Assembly: GCF_002233675.1 (NCBI RefSeq)
Contig: NZ_NMUQ01000001.1
Location: forward strand, 1,253,212-1,317,211
Source: Paenibacillus herberti
GTDB lineage: Bacteria > Bacillota > Bacilli > Paenibacillales > Paenibacillaceae
Length of the DNA: 64,000 nt
Reading direction: 5' to 3'
Made by a program: the position numbers and the translations under genes. This document shows, piece after piece, positions 40,901 to 49,105 of the stretch. The notes beneath the pieces are model-generated. The model ran no database searches and was not told where the DNA came from. It saw only the letters and a list, made by a program, of their open reading frames with translations. Within the stretch, counting starts at the first letter, position 1. The number at the start of each line of letters is the position of its first letter.

Positions 40901-42058
40901 TCAACCAGCAATTCCTCTTCCAGCAAGCCCTTTGCGCTCCATACGCCTTGAGATAATAGCAAAAGCGGCCAGCGCTGCTAGGAGCAAAAAGGCGGCATAA
41001 AGGAATACATTTTGAAGGCCAACAACTTCGCTTGCATAACCTCCAGCATAACTGCCGATAATTCTCGCTGCTCCCATGTTGATGAGTACGTTCAACGTTT
41101 GTCCGCTCGCCCGCAGCTCTGCTGGAACTTCTTTGTTAATGTATACCGACATGGTGACGGTTACGACGATGAAGGTGAGACCATGCAGCGCCTGAGCCGG
41201 GAGCACGAGCCAAGCCGAGTCCAGCGTAGAGAACAGCAGCCACCGCAGAGTGGCTGCTCCTCCGGCAAACAGCAGGATGGTGGAGACGGAAAACCGCTTT
41301 AAAATCCGAGCGCTATAGAGTAGAAACGGCAGCTCGCATAGAGCGGAGATAACCATCGACCAGCCGAGCAGATCGTTACCCGCGCCGATGTCCTTGAAAT
41401 ACAGCGGGAAAAAGGAATAATAATAACCGAGCGTAATGTTGATGGCGAAGCAAATACTCATGTAAAGCATAAGTCTGCGATTTCGCAGCAGTTCCAGCAG
41501 ATTCATTTTGCGCCCACCGAATTGATGACCCTTGATGTTCGGGTAAAGCAGCAGAACGAGGACTGAAACCGCCATTACGATAGCGTAAGCAACGAACATG
41601 CCCTCAATCGCGAAGTGCTCGGCATAAATACCAAAAGAAACGCTCATTAAAGCGAAACCTAGCGTACCGCCAATGCGGATATGGCCATAATAAGAAGCTT
41701 TGTTGCCTAGAGCCTCCAGTGTAATAGCATCGGAGACGGCCGGGATGGAGGATTGAAACAGCGTGAACAGGCTAATGACCAGCATCAGCCAGCCAAACGA
41801 TGTCGCCATCGGAAACAGTAACATGGATATTCCGCTGCCGATCAACATGAGAATGAGCACGCGGTTTTTGGAACTGGCTTTGTCTGTGTAGGTGCCCCAG
41901 GCCGGCTGGGCCAGTACGGCCACGAATGGGCCAAAGCTCAAGAGCAGGCCAATCTCGGAAGCGCTGAAACCTTGTTGCTGAAAGTAAACCGGAACGAATG
42001 TCCCAAACAAAGCATTGCCTGAGTAGAGGACGAAGTAAAACCAGAAAAACAGCTTCAT
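40901..42058 (-). CDS. MFS transporter, PPP/LacY-like (MFS_1_like) family
   Basis: 385 residues with twelve helices. The N-terminus F-F-W-F-Y-F-V-L-Y-S-G-N-A and the motif Q-P-A-W-G-T-Y-T-D-K-A near residue 55 are typical of the 3-phenylpropionate permease/LacY-like branch. AAAGGAC eight bases upstream supports the ATG at 42058. The family includes sugar and aromatic-acid importers. It is monocistronic and converges on the ABC operon; no catabolic genes lie nearby, so the substrate is unknown. Confidence 0.85.
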   Translation of the reverse strand: MKLFFWFYFVLYSGNALFGTFVPVYFQQQGFSASEIGLLLSFGPFVAVLAQPAWGTYTDKASSKNRVLILMLIGSGISMLLFPMATSFGWLMLVISLFTLFQSSIPAVSDAITLEALGNKASYYGHIRIGGTLGFALMSVSFGIYAEHFAIEGMFVAYAIVMAVSVLVLLLYPNIKGHQFGGRKMNLLELLRNRRLMLYMSICFAINITLGYYYSFFPLYFKDIGAGNDLLGWSMVISALCELPFLLYSARILKRFSVSTILLFAGGAATLRWLLFSTLDSAWLVLPAQALHGLTFIVVTVTMSVYINKEVPAELRASGQTLNVLINMGAARIIGSYAGGYASEVVGLQNVFLYAAFLLLAALAAFAIISRRMERKGLAGRGIAG

Positions 42059-42191
42059 GGGCGGAAGTCCTTTGCAGTATGTAGTAGTTGGGATGAAGAG
42101 GAGCTATGTGAGACTGCGTTAAGCGAACATGAAGCGAGATTTATGCACTCCAGGTAATAGTTTACCCCTTAACATCAATACTTGCCATAGG

Positions 42192-42245
42192 TTGACAAGA
42201 ATGCTTTGTCATTTTATTATTTACTAAATTACTAATTTAGTAAAT
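42192..42245 (+). promoter_or_regulatory. Strong SigA promoter with a perfect 27-bp palindromic operator
   Basis: TTGACA (42192-42197), exactly 17 bases, TATTAT (42215-42220). ATTTACTAAATTA-C-TAATTTAGTAAAT (42219-42245) is a perfect 13-1-13 palindrome that starts at the end of the -10 and covers the transcription start. A dimeric repressor bound here would fully occlude the promoter. The motif's size fits MarR/TetR/HxlR-type regulators; no such gene is adjacent. Confidence 0.8.
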
Positions 42246-42268
42246 CAAGTGAGTGGAGGTAAACACAA

Positions 42269-42634
42269 ATGGACAAAACTCGCAGGAAAGAGCTCCAGGA
42301 GCAATACAAGGACATCAAAACTTATTTTGGCGTCATTCAAATATCAAATAAAGCGAACGGCAAGATTTTTGTGACGAGCTATCCGAATCTGAAAAACAAA
42401 TGGAGTACGCTGCAGGGGCAGCTTCAACTAGGTAAGTTTGCTAATCTAGAGCTGCAGCATGATTGGAATGCCTTGGGAGCAGAAGCATTCGAGTATGAGG
42501 AATTAGAGCGCAAGGAATCCGACCCTGCGAAAATAACGGATATGAAGTGGGAGCTCAAGATGATCTTGAAGCCGTGGCTGGAGAAGCTCCAACCTTATGG
42601 AGAACGAGGTTATAATCGGCCCCCGCAGCCGTAG
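42269..42634 (+). CDS. GIY-YIG nuclease-family protein
   Basis: 121 residues. Y-F-G-V-I-Q-I-S-N-K-A-N-G-K-I-F-V matches the GIY-YIG N-terminal strand pair of a stand-alone bacterial group in which the motif is written G-V-Y/I-Q-I...I-F-V. The catalytic Arg helix appears as L-K-N-K-W-S-T-L-Q, and F-E-Y-E-E-L-E would supply the metal-binding Glu. The usual Tyr and Arg are not strictly conserved, so nuclease activity is uncertain. GGAGG lies upstream. The tight palindromic promoter implies specific regulation. Confidence 0.8.
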   Translation: MDKTRRKELQEQYKDIKTYFGVIQISNKANGKIFVTSYPNLKNKWSTLQGQLQLGKFANLELQHDWNALGAEAFEYEELERKESDPAKITDMKWELKMILKPWLEKLQPYGERGYNRPPQP

Positions 42635-42723
42635 ATCAGGCGCAGCCTGTAGAAATCAGCTAATGAGTTTGCCGACGACGCTTCGACCTGTTAGGATAAG
42701 GGGACGAACGGAGTGAGAACACA

Positions 42724-42894
42724 ATGAGTAAATCCAAAGGCGGCGGCACCGGAAAAGGCACAGGCAAAAAGGGCTGGAACCGCTGGCAGGCTGCGGAGCG
42801 CAAAGCGAGCAGTAAGCCGAAACCATATGTAAGCAAAGGCCTCAAGAAAAAAGCGGAAGAAGCGAAAGCTGCCCGCTTGAACGAACAGAAGTAA
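42724..42894 (+). CDS. Small basic Gly/Lys-rich protein
   Basis: 56 residues, strongly basic. The start M-S-K-S-K-G-G-G-T-G-K-G-T-G-K-K-G is followed by W-N-R-W-Q-A-A-E-R and a Lys/Ala/Glu helix. GGAGTGAG lies 10 bases upstream, and codon use matches neighbours. The composition suggests RNA or DNA binding, or a small ribosome-associated protein. I do not recognise a named family. A perfect terminator lies about 90 bp downstream. Confidence 0.7.
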   Translation: MSKSKGGGTGKGTGKKGWNRWQAAERKASSKPKPYVSKGLKKKAEEAKAARLNEQK

Positions 42895-42986
42895 CAGAAC
42901 CGGCGATTCAACAGTCGCTGGCATTCAATGGCTCTTGTCCCGCTTGGCGGGGCAGGGGCCGTTTTAACGATACACTGAGTCAATTG

Positions 42987-43014
42987 CCGCCTGGTCTTCC
43001 AGGCGGTTTTTTTT
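42987..43014 (+). terminator. rho-independent terminator
   Basis: CCGCCTGG-TCTT-CCAGGCGG followed by eight T. It closes the unit containing the small basic protein. Confidence 0.92.
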
Positions 43015-43149
43015 GCCTTCGGGTCCAAGAAGGTTGTTCGCGCCTTTACATCGAATTAATAGATGCAGGGCGGCAACGTCCAGGCATGAATGGAAACAGG
43101 GAACAGAGGGAACACAGGAAGCAGGAGCAGACAGAAGGAGGAAGGTACG

Positions 43150-43554
43150 ATGAGCGAAAAAGCATTCGTAATGATCAAGCCGGATGGGGTTCGCAGGGGA
43201 CTGATCGGCGAGATCGTATCCCGATTCGAGAAAAAGGGACTTGCCGTAGTCAAGGCTGAGTTAGTCCAAGTAAGCACCGCAACCGCTGAGGAGCATTACG
43301 GCCATCTGAAGTCCAAGCCGTTCTTCGGCGAGCTCGTTGACTATATGACGTCCGGGCCTGTTTTTACGATGATCGTGGAGGGTCCGGCCGCAGTGAAAAA
43401 TTCCCGCTACCTGATCGGTGCAACCGATCCAGCAGAAGCTGCTCCCGGCACGATTCGCGGCGACTACGGCCTCGATGTATCGGAGAATGTCATTCATGGC
43501 TCGGATTCTCCGGGCAATGCTAGCATCGAAATTGCGCGGTTCTTTATCCGCTAA
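43150..43554 (+). CDS. ndk: Nucleoside diphosphate kinase
   Basis: 134 residues from the ATG at 43150, with AAGGAGGAAGG upstream. Transfers the gamma-phosphate between nucleoside triphosphates and diphosphates through a phospho-histidine. The active-site His116 is in V-I-H-G-S-D-S, and [11 protein letters not shown] near the start and [10 protein letters not shown] at the end are strictly family-like. Length is normal. It is a single gene ended by a long perfect terminator. Confidence 0.97.
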   Translation: MSEKAFVMIKPDGVRRGLIGEIVSRFEKKGLAVVKAELVQVSTATAEEHYGHLKSKPFFGELVDYMTSGPVFTMIVEGPAAVKNSRYLIGATDPAEAAPGTIRGDYGLDVSENVIHGSDSPGNASIEIARFFIR

Positions 43555-43586
43555 TTCCACCTTACTCTAACCGATAATACAATGAA

Positions 43587-43632
43587 GGGCTGTCCCAGAG
43601 GTCATGAACATGACCTCTGGGACAGCCCCTTT
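43587..43632. terminator. long perfect hairpin terminator between ndk and the response regulator
   Basis: A 20-bp perfect inverted repeat (43587-43606 and 43609-43628) with a two-base loop is followed by CTTTT. It ends one base before the converging response regulator stop, so it may serve both genes. Confidence 0.88.
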
Positions 43633-44385
43633 TCACGCCTGTGGACCTTGCTTCGCGGATGAATCACGACTGCGGTAAACCCGCTCGGGCCGACCAACTC
43701 CGTAGGATAGATCCGCCTCAATAATTCCAAGTCCGACGAGGTATTCCAAGTATCTGCGACTCGTAGAACGGCTGATGCCGATGAGCTTTGCGACTTTTTC
43801 GGCCGACAATCCGTCATTCATGCTGGCGAACGTTTGTGTCACCTTGTCCAGCGTCAGCTTGTCGATTCCTTTGGGCAGCGATGCTCCAGCCTCAGAGGAG
43901 CCAAGCGGATCTGCGGTGCGGTTCAGCAAGCGATCGATATCATGCTGGCCGATGCTCGTCGCGTCGCTCAGCCGGGAGAGCTCACGGCGGAAGGCCGCGA
44001 AGCGGAGCATCGTTTCCTTAAGGCGATCGAATACGAGCGGTTTCATCAGGTAATCAAAGGCTCCGCTGCGGATCGCTTCCTGTACAGCCTCGATCTCACG
44101 TGCCGCGGTAATCATGATGGCATCCGTGCCACGATGATGCTGCCGGATATGGAGCAACAGCTCCAAGCCGCTGGCAGGAGGGAGGTAAATATCAAGCAGC
44201 ACCAGATGCGGCTCTAGCAGCTCCAGCTGCAGCTTGGCTTGAGCTTCAGTGGAAGCGATGCCGCATACCCGAAAGCCAGGAATTTGTTCTAAAAAACGTC
44301 GGTTAATTTCCGCAATGCGGAGATCGTCCTCAACAATCAGCACCTCGATCATCGAGGCTTGGCCGTCATCACTTGGCTGTTCCAT
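43633..44385 (-). CDS. CitB/DcuR/MalR-type response regulator
   Basis: 250 residues with GAGGAGAG upstream. Receiver domain with Asp65 as phospho-acceptor in L-V-L-L-D-I-Y-L-P-P and K in M-K-P-L. The C-terminal part has the HTH of the CitT/DcuR branch (A-E-K-V-A-K-L-I-G-I-S-R-S-T-S-R-R-Y-L-E). It follows the kinase gene by 12 bp. In relatives this pair controls uptake of citrate, malate or fumarate; no such transporter lies beside it here. Confidence 0.93.
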   Translation of the reverse strand: MEQPSDDGQASMIEVLIVEDDLRIAEINRRFLEQIPGFRVCGIASTEAQAKLQLELLEPHLVLLDIYLPPASGLELLLHIRQHHRGTDAIMITAAREIEAVQEAIRSGAFDYLMKPLVFDRLKETMLRFAAFRRELSRLSDATSIGQHDIDRLLNRTADPLGSSEAGASLPKGIDKLTLDKVTQTFASMNDGLSAEKVAKLIGISRSTSRRYLEYLVGLGIIEADLSYGVGRPERVYRSRDSSAKQGPQA

Positions 44386-44397
44386 GGGGTTCTCTCC

Positions 44398-45999
44398 TCA
44401 GCTATCGGAATGGTAATGTTTGGGCACCGCTGCAATGAAGATGGTCCCGCCGGATGGTTTGCGGCTGAAGGCGACCATGCCTCCGAGTCGCGTGACAGCC
44501 TGATGTACGAGATAGAGGCCTATGCCACGATTCTCTCCCGGCTTGGTTGACACTCCTTTATGAAAAATAGTCTCCCCTAGTCCATCTGGCACTCCAGCTC
44601 CGTTATCCTCACATTCCATAATTAGATCCGTACCGAGATCTGTCAGCAGCAGGCTCACCCGACGATCTTCAGGCGCAAGACTGCTCCTCGCCCTCACGGA
44701 ATCCAATCCATTATCCACTAAATTGCCGATTATTGTCACGAGCAAGCTTCGGTCAATCGTCTCCGGCACATCCCGGAAGCTGCTCTCGGCATCTAACGTG
44801 AAGTTGACCTGGACCTCCCGGGCATGATTAAACTTGCCGATCAAGAAGCCACCCAGCACTGGATCTGGAACTTCCTTCATGATGAACTGGATCAGGTTTT
44901 GCTGCAAGCCAGCCTCGGAATGGATCAGTTCAATGGCTTCCTTGTAGGAGCCAAGCTGAATCAGTCCGGAGATGACATAAAGCCGGTTGGAAAATTCATG
45001 TGTCTGAGCGCGCAGTGAATCTGCGAACAGCTTCACTTGGGACAGCTCCTCGGCGAGCCGGTACAGCTCGGATTTGTCACGGAAACTAGAGACGGCGCCG
45101 GCTACATTGCCCCTGTTGTCGAGAATCGGAACGCGATTCACCACGACATCTTTGCCGCGCATGACCATTTCTTGATCAAGCTGGACTTCTCCACTGCGGA
45201 TGACCTGAGGCAGTCCAGTATTGGGCAAAATATCCTCGATCGGCCGGCCGACGAGATCCTCGTGCTCCGGTAATTGCATAATATCGAGAGCAATCCGGTT
45301 GGCCATCGTAATGCGGCCATCCACATTCACCGCTACAACGCCTTCGCGGATGGATTCCAGAATCGCTTCTTTTTCCATATATAAGGCCCCGATTTCCCTT
45401 GGCTCCAGTCCATGGATAGAACGCCGAACGCTGCGCGCGATCCAGACTGCGCCTGCTGCTCCAAGCAGGAGAACAAGCGTACCAACGAAGAACACCTTAT
45501 TCTGGTAGGGGTCGTCGATTCGGTCGATTTCTGAAGCGAGAAAACCCACGCTGACAATGCCAATCACTTTGCCCTGGTCATCCATGATCGGAGCTTTGCC
45601 TCGCAGTGCGAGTCCCATCGATCCGGTCGCCTTGGAGATGATAGCTTTGCCTGCAAGTACAGGACCGTTGTCGCCACCGACCATCGGTTTGCCGATCTTC
45701 TCGACTTCCGGGTGAGCGACTCGAATTCCTTCTTTATCTCCCACAACAACATATTCCGCATTTGTTTTCTGACGGACGATTTCGGCGATTGGTTGGATGA
45801 TGCGTCCAGGTTGGGGTCCGCTCATAGCGGCGCGTACTTCCGGCATGACAGCCAGCGATTCGGCGACGGTCAATGCTCTGACGCCGATCTGCTGTTCAAC
45901 TACACGAGTCACAACATAATAGAAGGTTCCGCCCAGTGCGAGTATTAGCGTTCCCAAAAGGGAACAGATAGTAATGATCAGTTTTGTTTGCAATCGCAT
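44398..45999 (-). CDS. CitA/DcuS/MalK-type sensor histidine kinase
   Basis: 533 residues from the ATG at 45999, chosen because GGGGGG lies about nine bases upstream. Two helices (about 8-28 and 165-187) flank an extracellular PAS-like (PDC) sensor of about 135 residues with the family's R-V-A-H-P and G-S-M-G-L-A-L-R-G-K-A-P segments. A cytoplasmic PAS follows (about 205-310), then the H-box Q-T-H-E-F-S-N-R-L near 335 and an HATPase domain with D-N-G-A-G and G-I-G-L-Y-L-V. C4-dicarboxylates or citrate are the usual ligands of this family. Confidence 0.93.
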   Translation of the reverse strand: MRLQTKLIITICSLLGTLILALGGTFYYVVTRVVEQQIGVRALTVAESLAVMPEVRAAMSGPQPGRIIQPIAEIVRQKTNAEYVVVGDKEGIRVAHPEVEKIGKPMVGGDNGPVLAGKAIISKATGSMGLALRGKAPIMDDQGKVIGIVSVGFLASEIDRIDDPYQNKVFFVGTLVLLLGAAGAVWIARSVRRSIHGLEPREIGALYMEKEAILESIREGVVAVNVDGRITMANRIALDIMQLPEHEDLVGRPIEDILPNTGLPQVIRSGEVQLDQEMVMRGKDVVVNRVPILDNRGNVAGAVSSFRDKSELYRLAEELSQVKLFADSLRAQTHEFSNRLYVISGLIQLGSYKEAIELIHSEAGLQQNLIQFIMKEVPDPVLGGFLIGKFNHAREVQVNFTLDAESSFRDVPETIDRSLLVTIIGNLVDNGLDSVRARSSLAPEDRRVSLLLTDLGTDLIMECEDNGAGVPDGLGETIFHKGVSTKPGENRGIGLYLVHQAVTRLGGMVAFSRKPSGGTIFIAAVPKHYHSDS

Positions 46000-46140
46000 A
46001 TGGACCAACCCCCCTTTAGAACAGTTTCGCAAATTTCCCAGCTAAGTGCTCGTGAACAAAATGAACAAAACGAATAAATTTCACTCAAAGAAACTTTTCT
46101 GTGTAAAATTCTTTACGTTGAAGTAAAATTGCGCGATAAA

Positions 46141-46162
46141 CGCTTTCGGAAAAGCGCTTTAA
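46141..46162. promoter_or_regulatory. cre-like catabolite element upstream of the dicarboxylate-type kinase
   Basis: GAAAAGCGCTTTAA (46149-46162) matches the ideal cre palindrome TGAAAGCGCTTTCA at 11 of 14 positions, and CGCTTT-CGGA-AAAGCG overlaps it. CcpA control would suit a kinase for organic acids. The rest of 46033-46317 is AT-rich without an apparent gene. Confidence 0.35.
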
Positions 46163-46317
46163 GCACGAATTAGATTTACTATACTACATGATGCATATCG
46201 GAAGAAATGAACAAATAAACGGTCGAGTTCGGCGATATGAGTGGGAATCCGCCTAGTCAGACAGGAGATGAGGGGAGGGGAATATACCTTTTTCTCCTGT
46301 CTCAAATTGCTGAATGC

Positions 46318-46366
46318 AAAAAAAGCTCAGACCACACTGCGCTTGAATACGCATGAGGTCTGAGCT
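46318..46366 (-). terminator. terminator of the CNNM/CorC operon (within repeat unit 1)
   Basis: On the minus strand AGCTCAGACC, a 23-base loop and GGTCTGAGCT are followed by seven T. It lies about 150 bp after the last gene of the two-gene operon. Confidence 0.8.
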
Positions 46367-46470
46367 GTTAAGGTGCTGACTGGACCACACTGCGCTTGAA
46401 AGCACAGGTGGCGTGAGCCGTAATGATACTAGTCCGGCCACACTGCGTTTAAACTTGCAGGCGGCCTAGA
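46331..46470. repeat. three 53-bp-phased direct repeats
   Basis: The core (A/G)CCACACTGCGYTT(G/A)AA begins at 46331, 46384 and 46437, exactly 53 bp apart each time. The first copy is part of a perfect 10-bp hairpin; the second and third are flanked by shorter complementary segments (CCAC/GTGG, GGCC/GGCC). The flanks differ but remain self-complementary, suggesting selection on structure. They lie in the 3' untranslated region of the minus-strand operon. With three units and no spacer-repeat alternation they are not CRISPR. Confidence 0.75.
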
Positions 46471-46517
46471 TTTATAGTGCTACATTTTCCGAACCCAACG
46501 GTTTCTTCAATGCTGCT

Positions 46518-47570
46518 TCAATAAGCGGTAAGCGGAGCGCCGACCGTCTCGTCGCGGATTTCACCGACGATCTCCTCCAGAATATCTTCCATTGTCACAA
46601 GACCGACAGGACTGCCGTCAGAATCGGTGACAATCGCCATATGAACACGAGTCTGCTGCATTTTGATCAGAACATCGCGGATGGACGAAGTTTCCTTGAA
46701 ACGCGGCATCTCATGGGTCAGCTCTGTTATGGGGCGGTTTCTCCCGGCTGCGATGCTGGTCAGCATTTCTTTGGCATTGATATATCCGATATAAGAATCG
46801 GGTCGGTCAATTTCCGTTACCGGATAACGAGTAAAGCTATAATCATTCAAGATGACGAGCAGAGCGGAGAGCGGCATTTCTTTTTTGATCGTAACGATGT
46901 TCAATTTGGGAATCATAATTTCATCCAAAGTCCGTTCATCAAAATCAAACATATTTTTGAGATATTCCAGCTCGGTCTGATTGATCTCGCCGCTTTTATA
47001 GCTTTGATCCACGATCAGCTTCAATTCTTCTTCCGAATGAACGGTTTCATGACCGGCCGGTTTGACGCCGAATAGGCGGAGCAGCAGCTGGGCCGAGTTG
47101 TTCAAAACGTAAATGACAGGATTCATAGCTTTGCCAAATGCGTACAACGGCGGTGCCAATAGCAGGGTTAGTTTCTCCGAATATTGAATGGCGAGCGTTT
47201 TAGGCGCTAATTCACCAATAACGACATGCAGGAAGGTGATGATCGACAAAGCAATGACATAAGTAAGCACCGTGGACAATGCATCCGGCAAATAGAGGCG
47301 CTCGAATAACGGATGGAGCAAACGTTCAACTGTCGGCTCACCCAAAGCGCCAAGCACGAGGGCGGTAATAGTAATGCCAAGCTGGCAAGCAGATAAGTAG
47401 TAATCGAGATCATGGGCTACTTTTTTTGCCTTAACCGCTTTTTTGTTGCCCTCATCAATCAACTGATCGAGTCTCGACATTCTGACCTTGAGGATGGCAA
47501 ATTCAGCTCCGACAAAAAAGGCAGTAAGGCCAATAAACACGACGATCAATAGTAGATTTAATCCAATCAT
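46518..47570 (-). CDS. CNNM/CorC-type membrane protein (short, lacks C-terminal CorC_HlyC domain)
   Basis: 350 residues. A DUF21/CNNM membrane domain with three or four helices (about 1-190; E-F-A-I-L-K-V-R-M-S-R-L) is followed by a CBS pair (about 210-340; S-F-T-R-Y-P-V-T and T-M-E-D-I-L-E-E-I-V-G-E). The protein stops shortly after the second CBS, where the paralogue upstream continues with a CorC_HlyC domain. The ATG follows the upstream stop by two bases. Such proteins act in Mg2+ and Co2+ homeostasis. Confidence 0.9.
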   Translation of the reverse strand: MIGLNLLLIVVFIGLTAFFVGAEFAILKVRMSRLDQLIDEGNKKAVKAKKVAHDLDYYLSACQLGITITALVLGALGEPTVERLLHPLFERLYLPDALSTVLTYVIALSIITFLHVVIGELAPKTLAIQYSEKLTLLLAPPLYAFGKAMNPVIYVLNNSAQLLLRLFGVKPAGHETVHSEEELKLIVDQSYKSGEINQTELEYLKNMFDFDERTLDEIMIPKLNIVTIKKEMPLSALLVILNDYSFTRYPVTEIDRPDSYIGYINAKEMLTSIAAGRNRPITELTHEMPRFKETSSIRDVLIKMQQTRVHMAIVTDSDGSPVGLVTMEDILEEIVGEIRDETVGAPLTAY

Positions 47571-47572
47571 GA

Positions 47573-48913
47573 TTATTCCCCTCTAGCCGGGGAATTCACC
47601 TCCTCGTTCGAGATATCGACATAATTGATTTTGACCTGTTTAATCTGGAACTTATCCATTTCCTCGACGGTCCAAATATACTCGTTCATTCGGATCTGAT
47701 CTCCTGGCTGAACGGTCGTTCCCGTCTGAACCTGAATCCAGCCGCCAATCGTGTCCACTTCTTCTCTGTTTTCAAAAGATAGGCCAAATTCCTTTTCAAG
47801 CTCATCGAGCAGGACGAGGCCATTGATCTTGTATTCTCGTTCTCCGGTTTTTCGGATAGGCGCAACCTCATCTTCATCGAACTCATCGCGAATCTCGCCA
47901 ACAAGCTCTTCCAAAATATCTTCCATCGTTAGAATACCCGAAGTTCCGCCATATTCATCGATGACCAATGCCATAAACACCCGTTCCTGCTGCATTTTCA
48001 TCATAGCTGCCTGGATAGGAGTCACTTCGAGGACGAAAGGCAACGTGCGCACGAAGTCCTTCAGGCTATGCGCTCTGCCGGCTACAAGATGAGGCAGTAG
48101 CTTTTTCACGTTCACTACGCCAATGATACGATCCTTGTTGCCATCTTCAATGACGGGATAACGGGTGTAATTGTACTCATCCAGAATACTAATAATTTCT
48201 GCATCGCTCATCCTAATGTCCAAAGCGATCATCGCCGTGCGAGGGACCATAATGTCCTTTGCGGCTCGCTCATCAAATGAAAAAACATTTTCCATATAGT
48301 CCAGCTTAGTCTGATTCAGCTCGCCGCCCTCGAAGCTCTGAGTCATGATGATTCTCAATTCATCTTCAGAGTAAGCCTGCTCATGCGGGGAAGGTTTTAC
48401 GCCAATCGCACGCAGCAGCAGGCGCGAAGCGCCGTTCAGCGCCCAGATGAATGGATTCATCATTTTGCCAAACCAATAGAGTGGAGAGGCGAGCAGCAAT
48501 GTCATCTTTTCGGAAAATTGGATCGCAAGCGTCTTAGGTGCCATTTCTCCAACAACAACGTGTAAAAACGTAACGAGAATAAAGGCAATCGCATAGGAAG
48601 CAGCCGATGCCGCTGATGCGGAAAGATTGAAATAATTGAACGCTGGCTCCAGCAGCGTCTCTACAGCTGGTTTGCCGATGGCGCCAAGTCCAAGCGCGGT
48701 CACGGTAATTCCAAGCTGACAGGCAGATAAATAGTAGTCCAGGTTGCTGGCAACCTTTTTGGCATTAATCGCTTTCTGGTTCCCTTCGGCGATCAACTGC
48801 TCGATTCGGGAAATCCGGATTTTGACTACGGCAAATTCCGCTCCTACAAAAAATGCGGTCGCTGCAAGTAAAACGACAAGGATGAGCAAATTCAAAATGG
48901 TAGCTAGTTCCAC
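47573..48913 (-). CDS. CNNM/CorC-type membrane protein (HlyC/CorC family, full length)
   Basis: 446 residues from a GTG start with GGGG upstream. Domains in order: CNNM/DUF21 membrane part (about 1-195), CBS pair (about 215-340, N-Y-T-R-Y-P-V-I and T-M-E-D-I-L-E-E-L-V-G-E-I-R-D-E) and the C-terminal CorC_HlyC domain (about 355-435). It resembles B. subtilis YhdP/MpfA-type Mg2+ exporters. The following gene is a shorter paralogue that begins two bases after the stop, a tandem duplication. Confidence 0.92.
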   Translation of the reverse strand: MELATILNLLILVVLLAATAFFVGAEFAVVKIRISRIEQLIAEGNQKAINAKKVASNLDYYLSACQLGITVTALGLGAIGKPAVETLLEPAFNYFNLSASAASAASYAIAFILVTFLHVVVGEMAPKTLAIQFSEKMTLLLASPLYWFGKMMNPFIWALNGASRLLLRAIGVKPSPHEQAYSEDELRIIMTQSFEGGELNQTKLDYMENVFSFDERAAKDIMVPRTAMIALDIRMSDAEIISILDEYNYTRYPVIEDGNKDRIIGVVNVKKLLPHLVAGRAHSLKDFVRTLPFVLEVTPIQAAMMKMQQERVFMALVIDEYGGTSGILTMEDILEELVGEIRDEFDEDEVAPIRKTGEREYKINGLVLLDELEKEFGLSFENREEVDTIGGWIQVQTGTTVQPGDQIRMNEYIWTVEEMDKFQIKQVKINYVDISNEEVNSPARGE

Positions 48914-49014
48914 ATTAGTTCCCCGATAAGAGGGGATTCACCTCCAATTCATTAAAGCGCCAATTAGAAATTAATAACGCATTCGCTGTTAGGTTCAAAC
49001 TTCTCGAAAATAGA

Positions 49015-49073
49015 TTGACACTAAATTAACCCGTAGTATATTATTTACAAGTTAAATGATAATAGTTATCATT
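49015..49073 (+). promoter_or_regulatory. Fur-regulated promoter of efeUOB
   Basis: TTGACA (49015-49020), 16 bases, TATATT (49037-49042). Downstream, AATGATAATAGTTATCATT (49055-49073) is a 9-1-9 dyad with one mismatch; its core TGATAATAGTTATCA matches the Bacillus Fur box TGATAATNATTATCA at 14 of 15 positions. Iron-repressed transcription follows by analogy with B. subtilis efe. Confidence 0.88.
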
Positions 49074-49105
49074 CGAAATCGAGCTCATGGAGGCAAAGGA
49101 TAGCG

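Noticed and set aside
46331-46470. possible CRISPR array
   Set aside because: Only three units, degenerate repeats, and spacers that share structure; no cas genes nearby.
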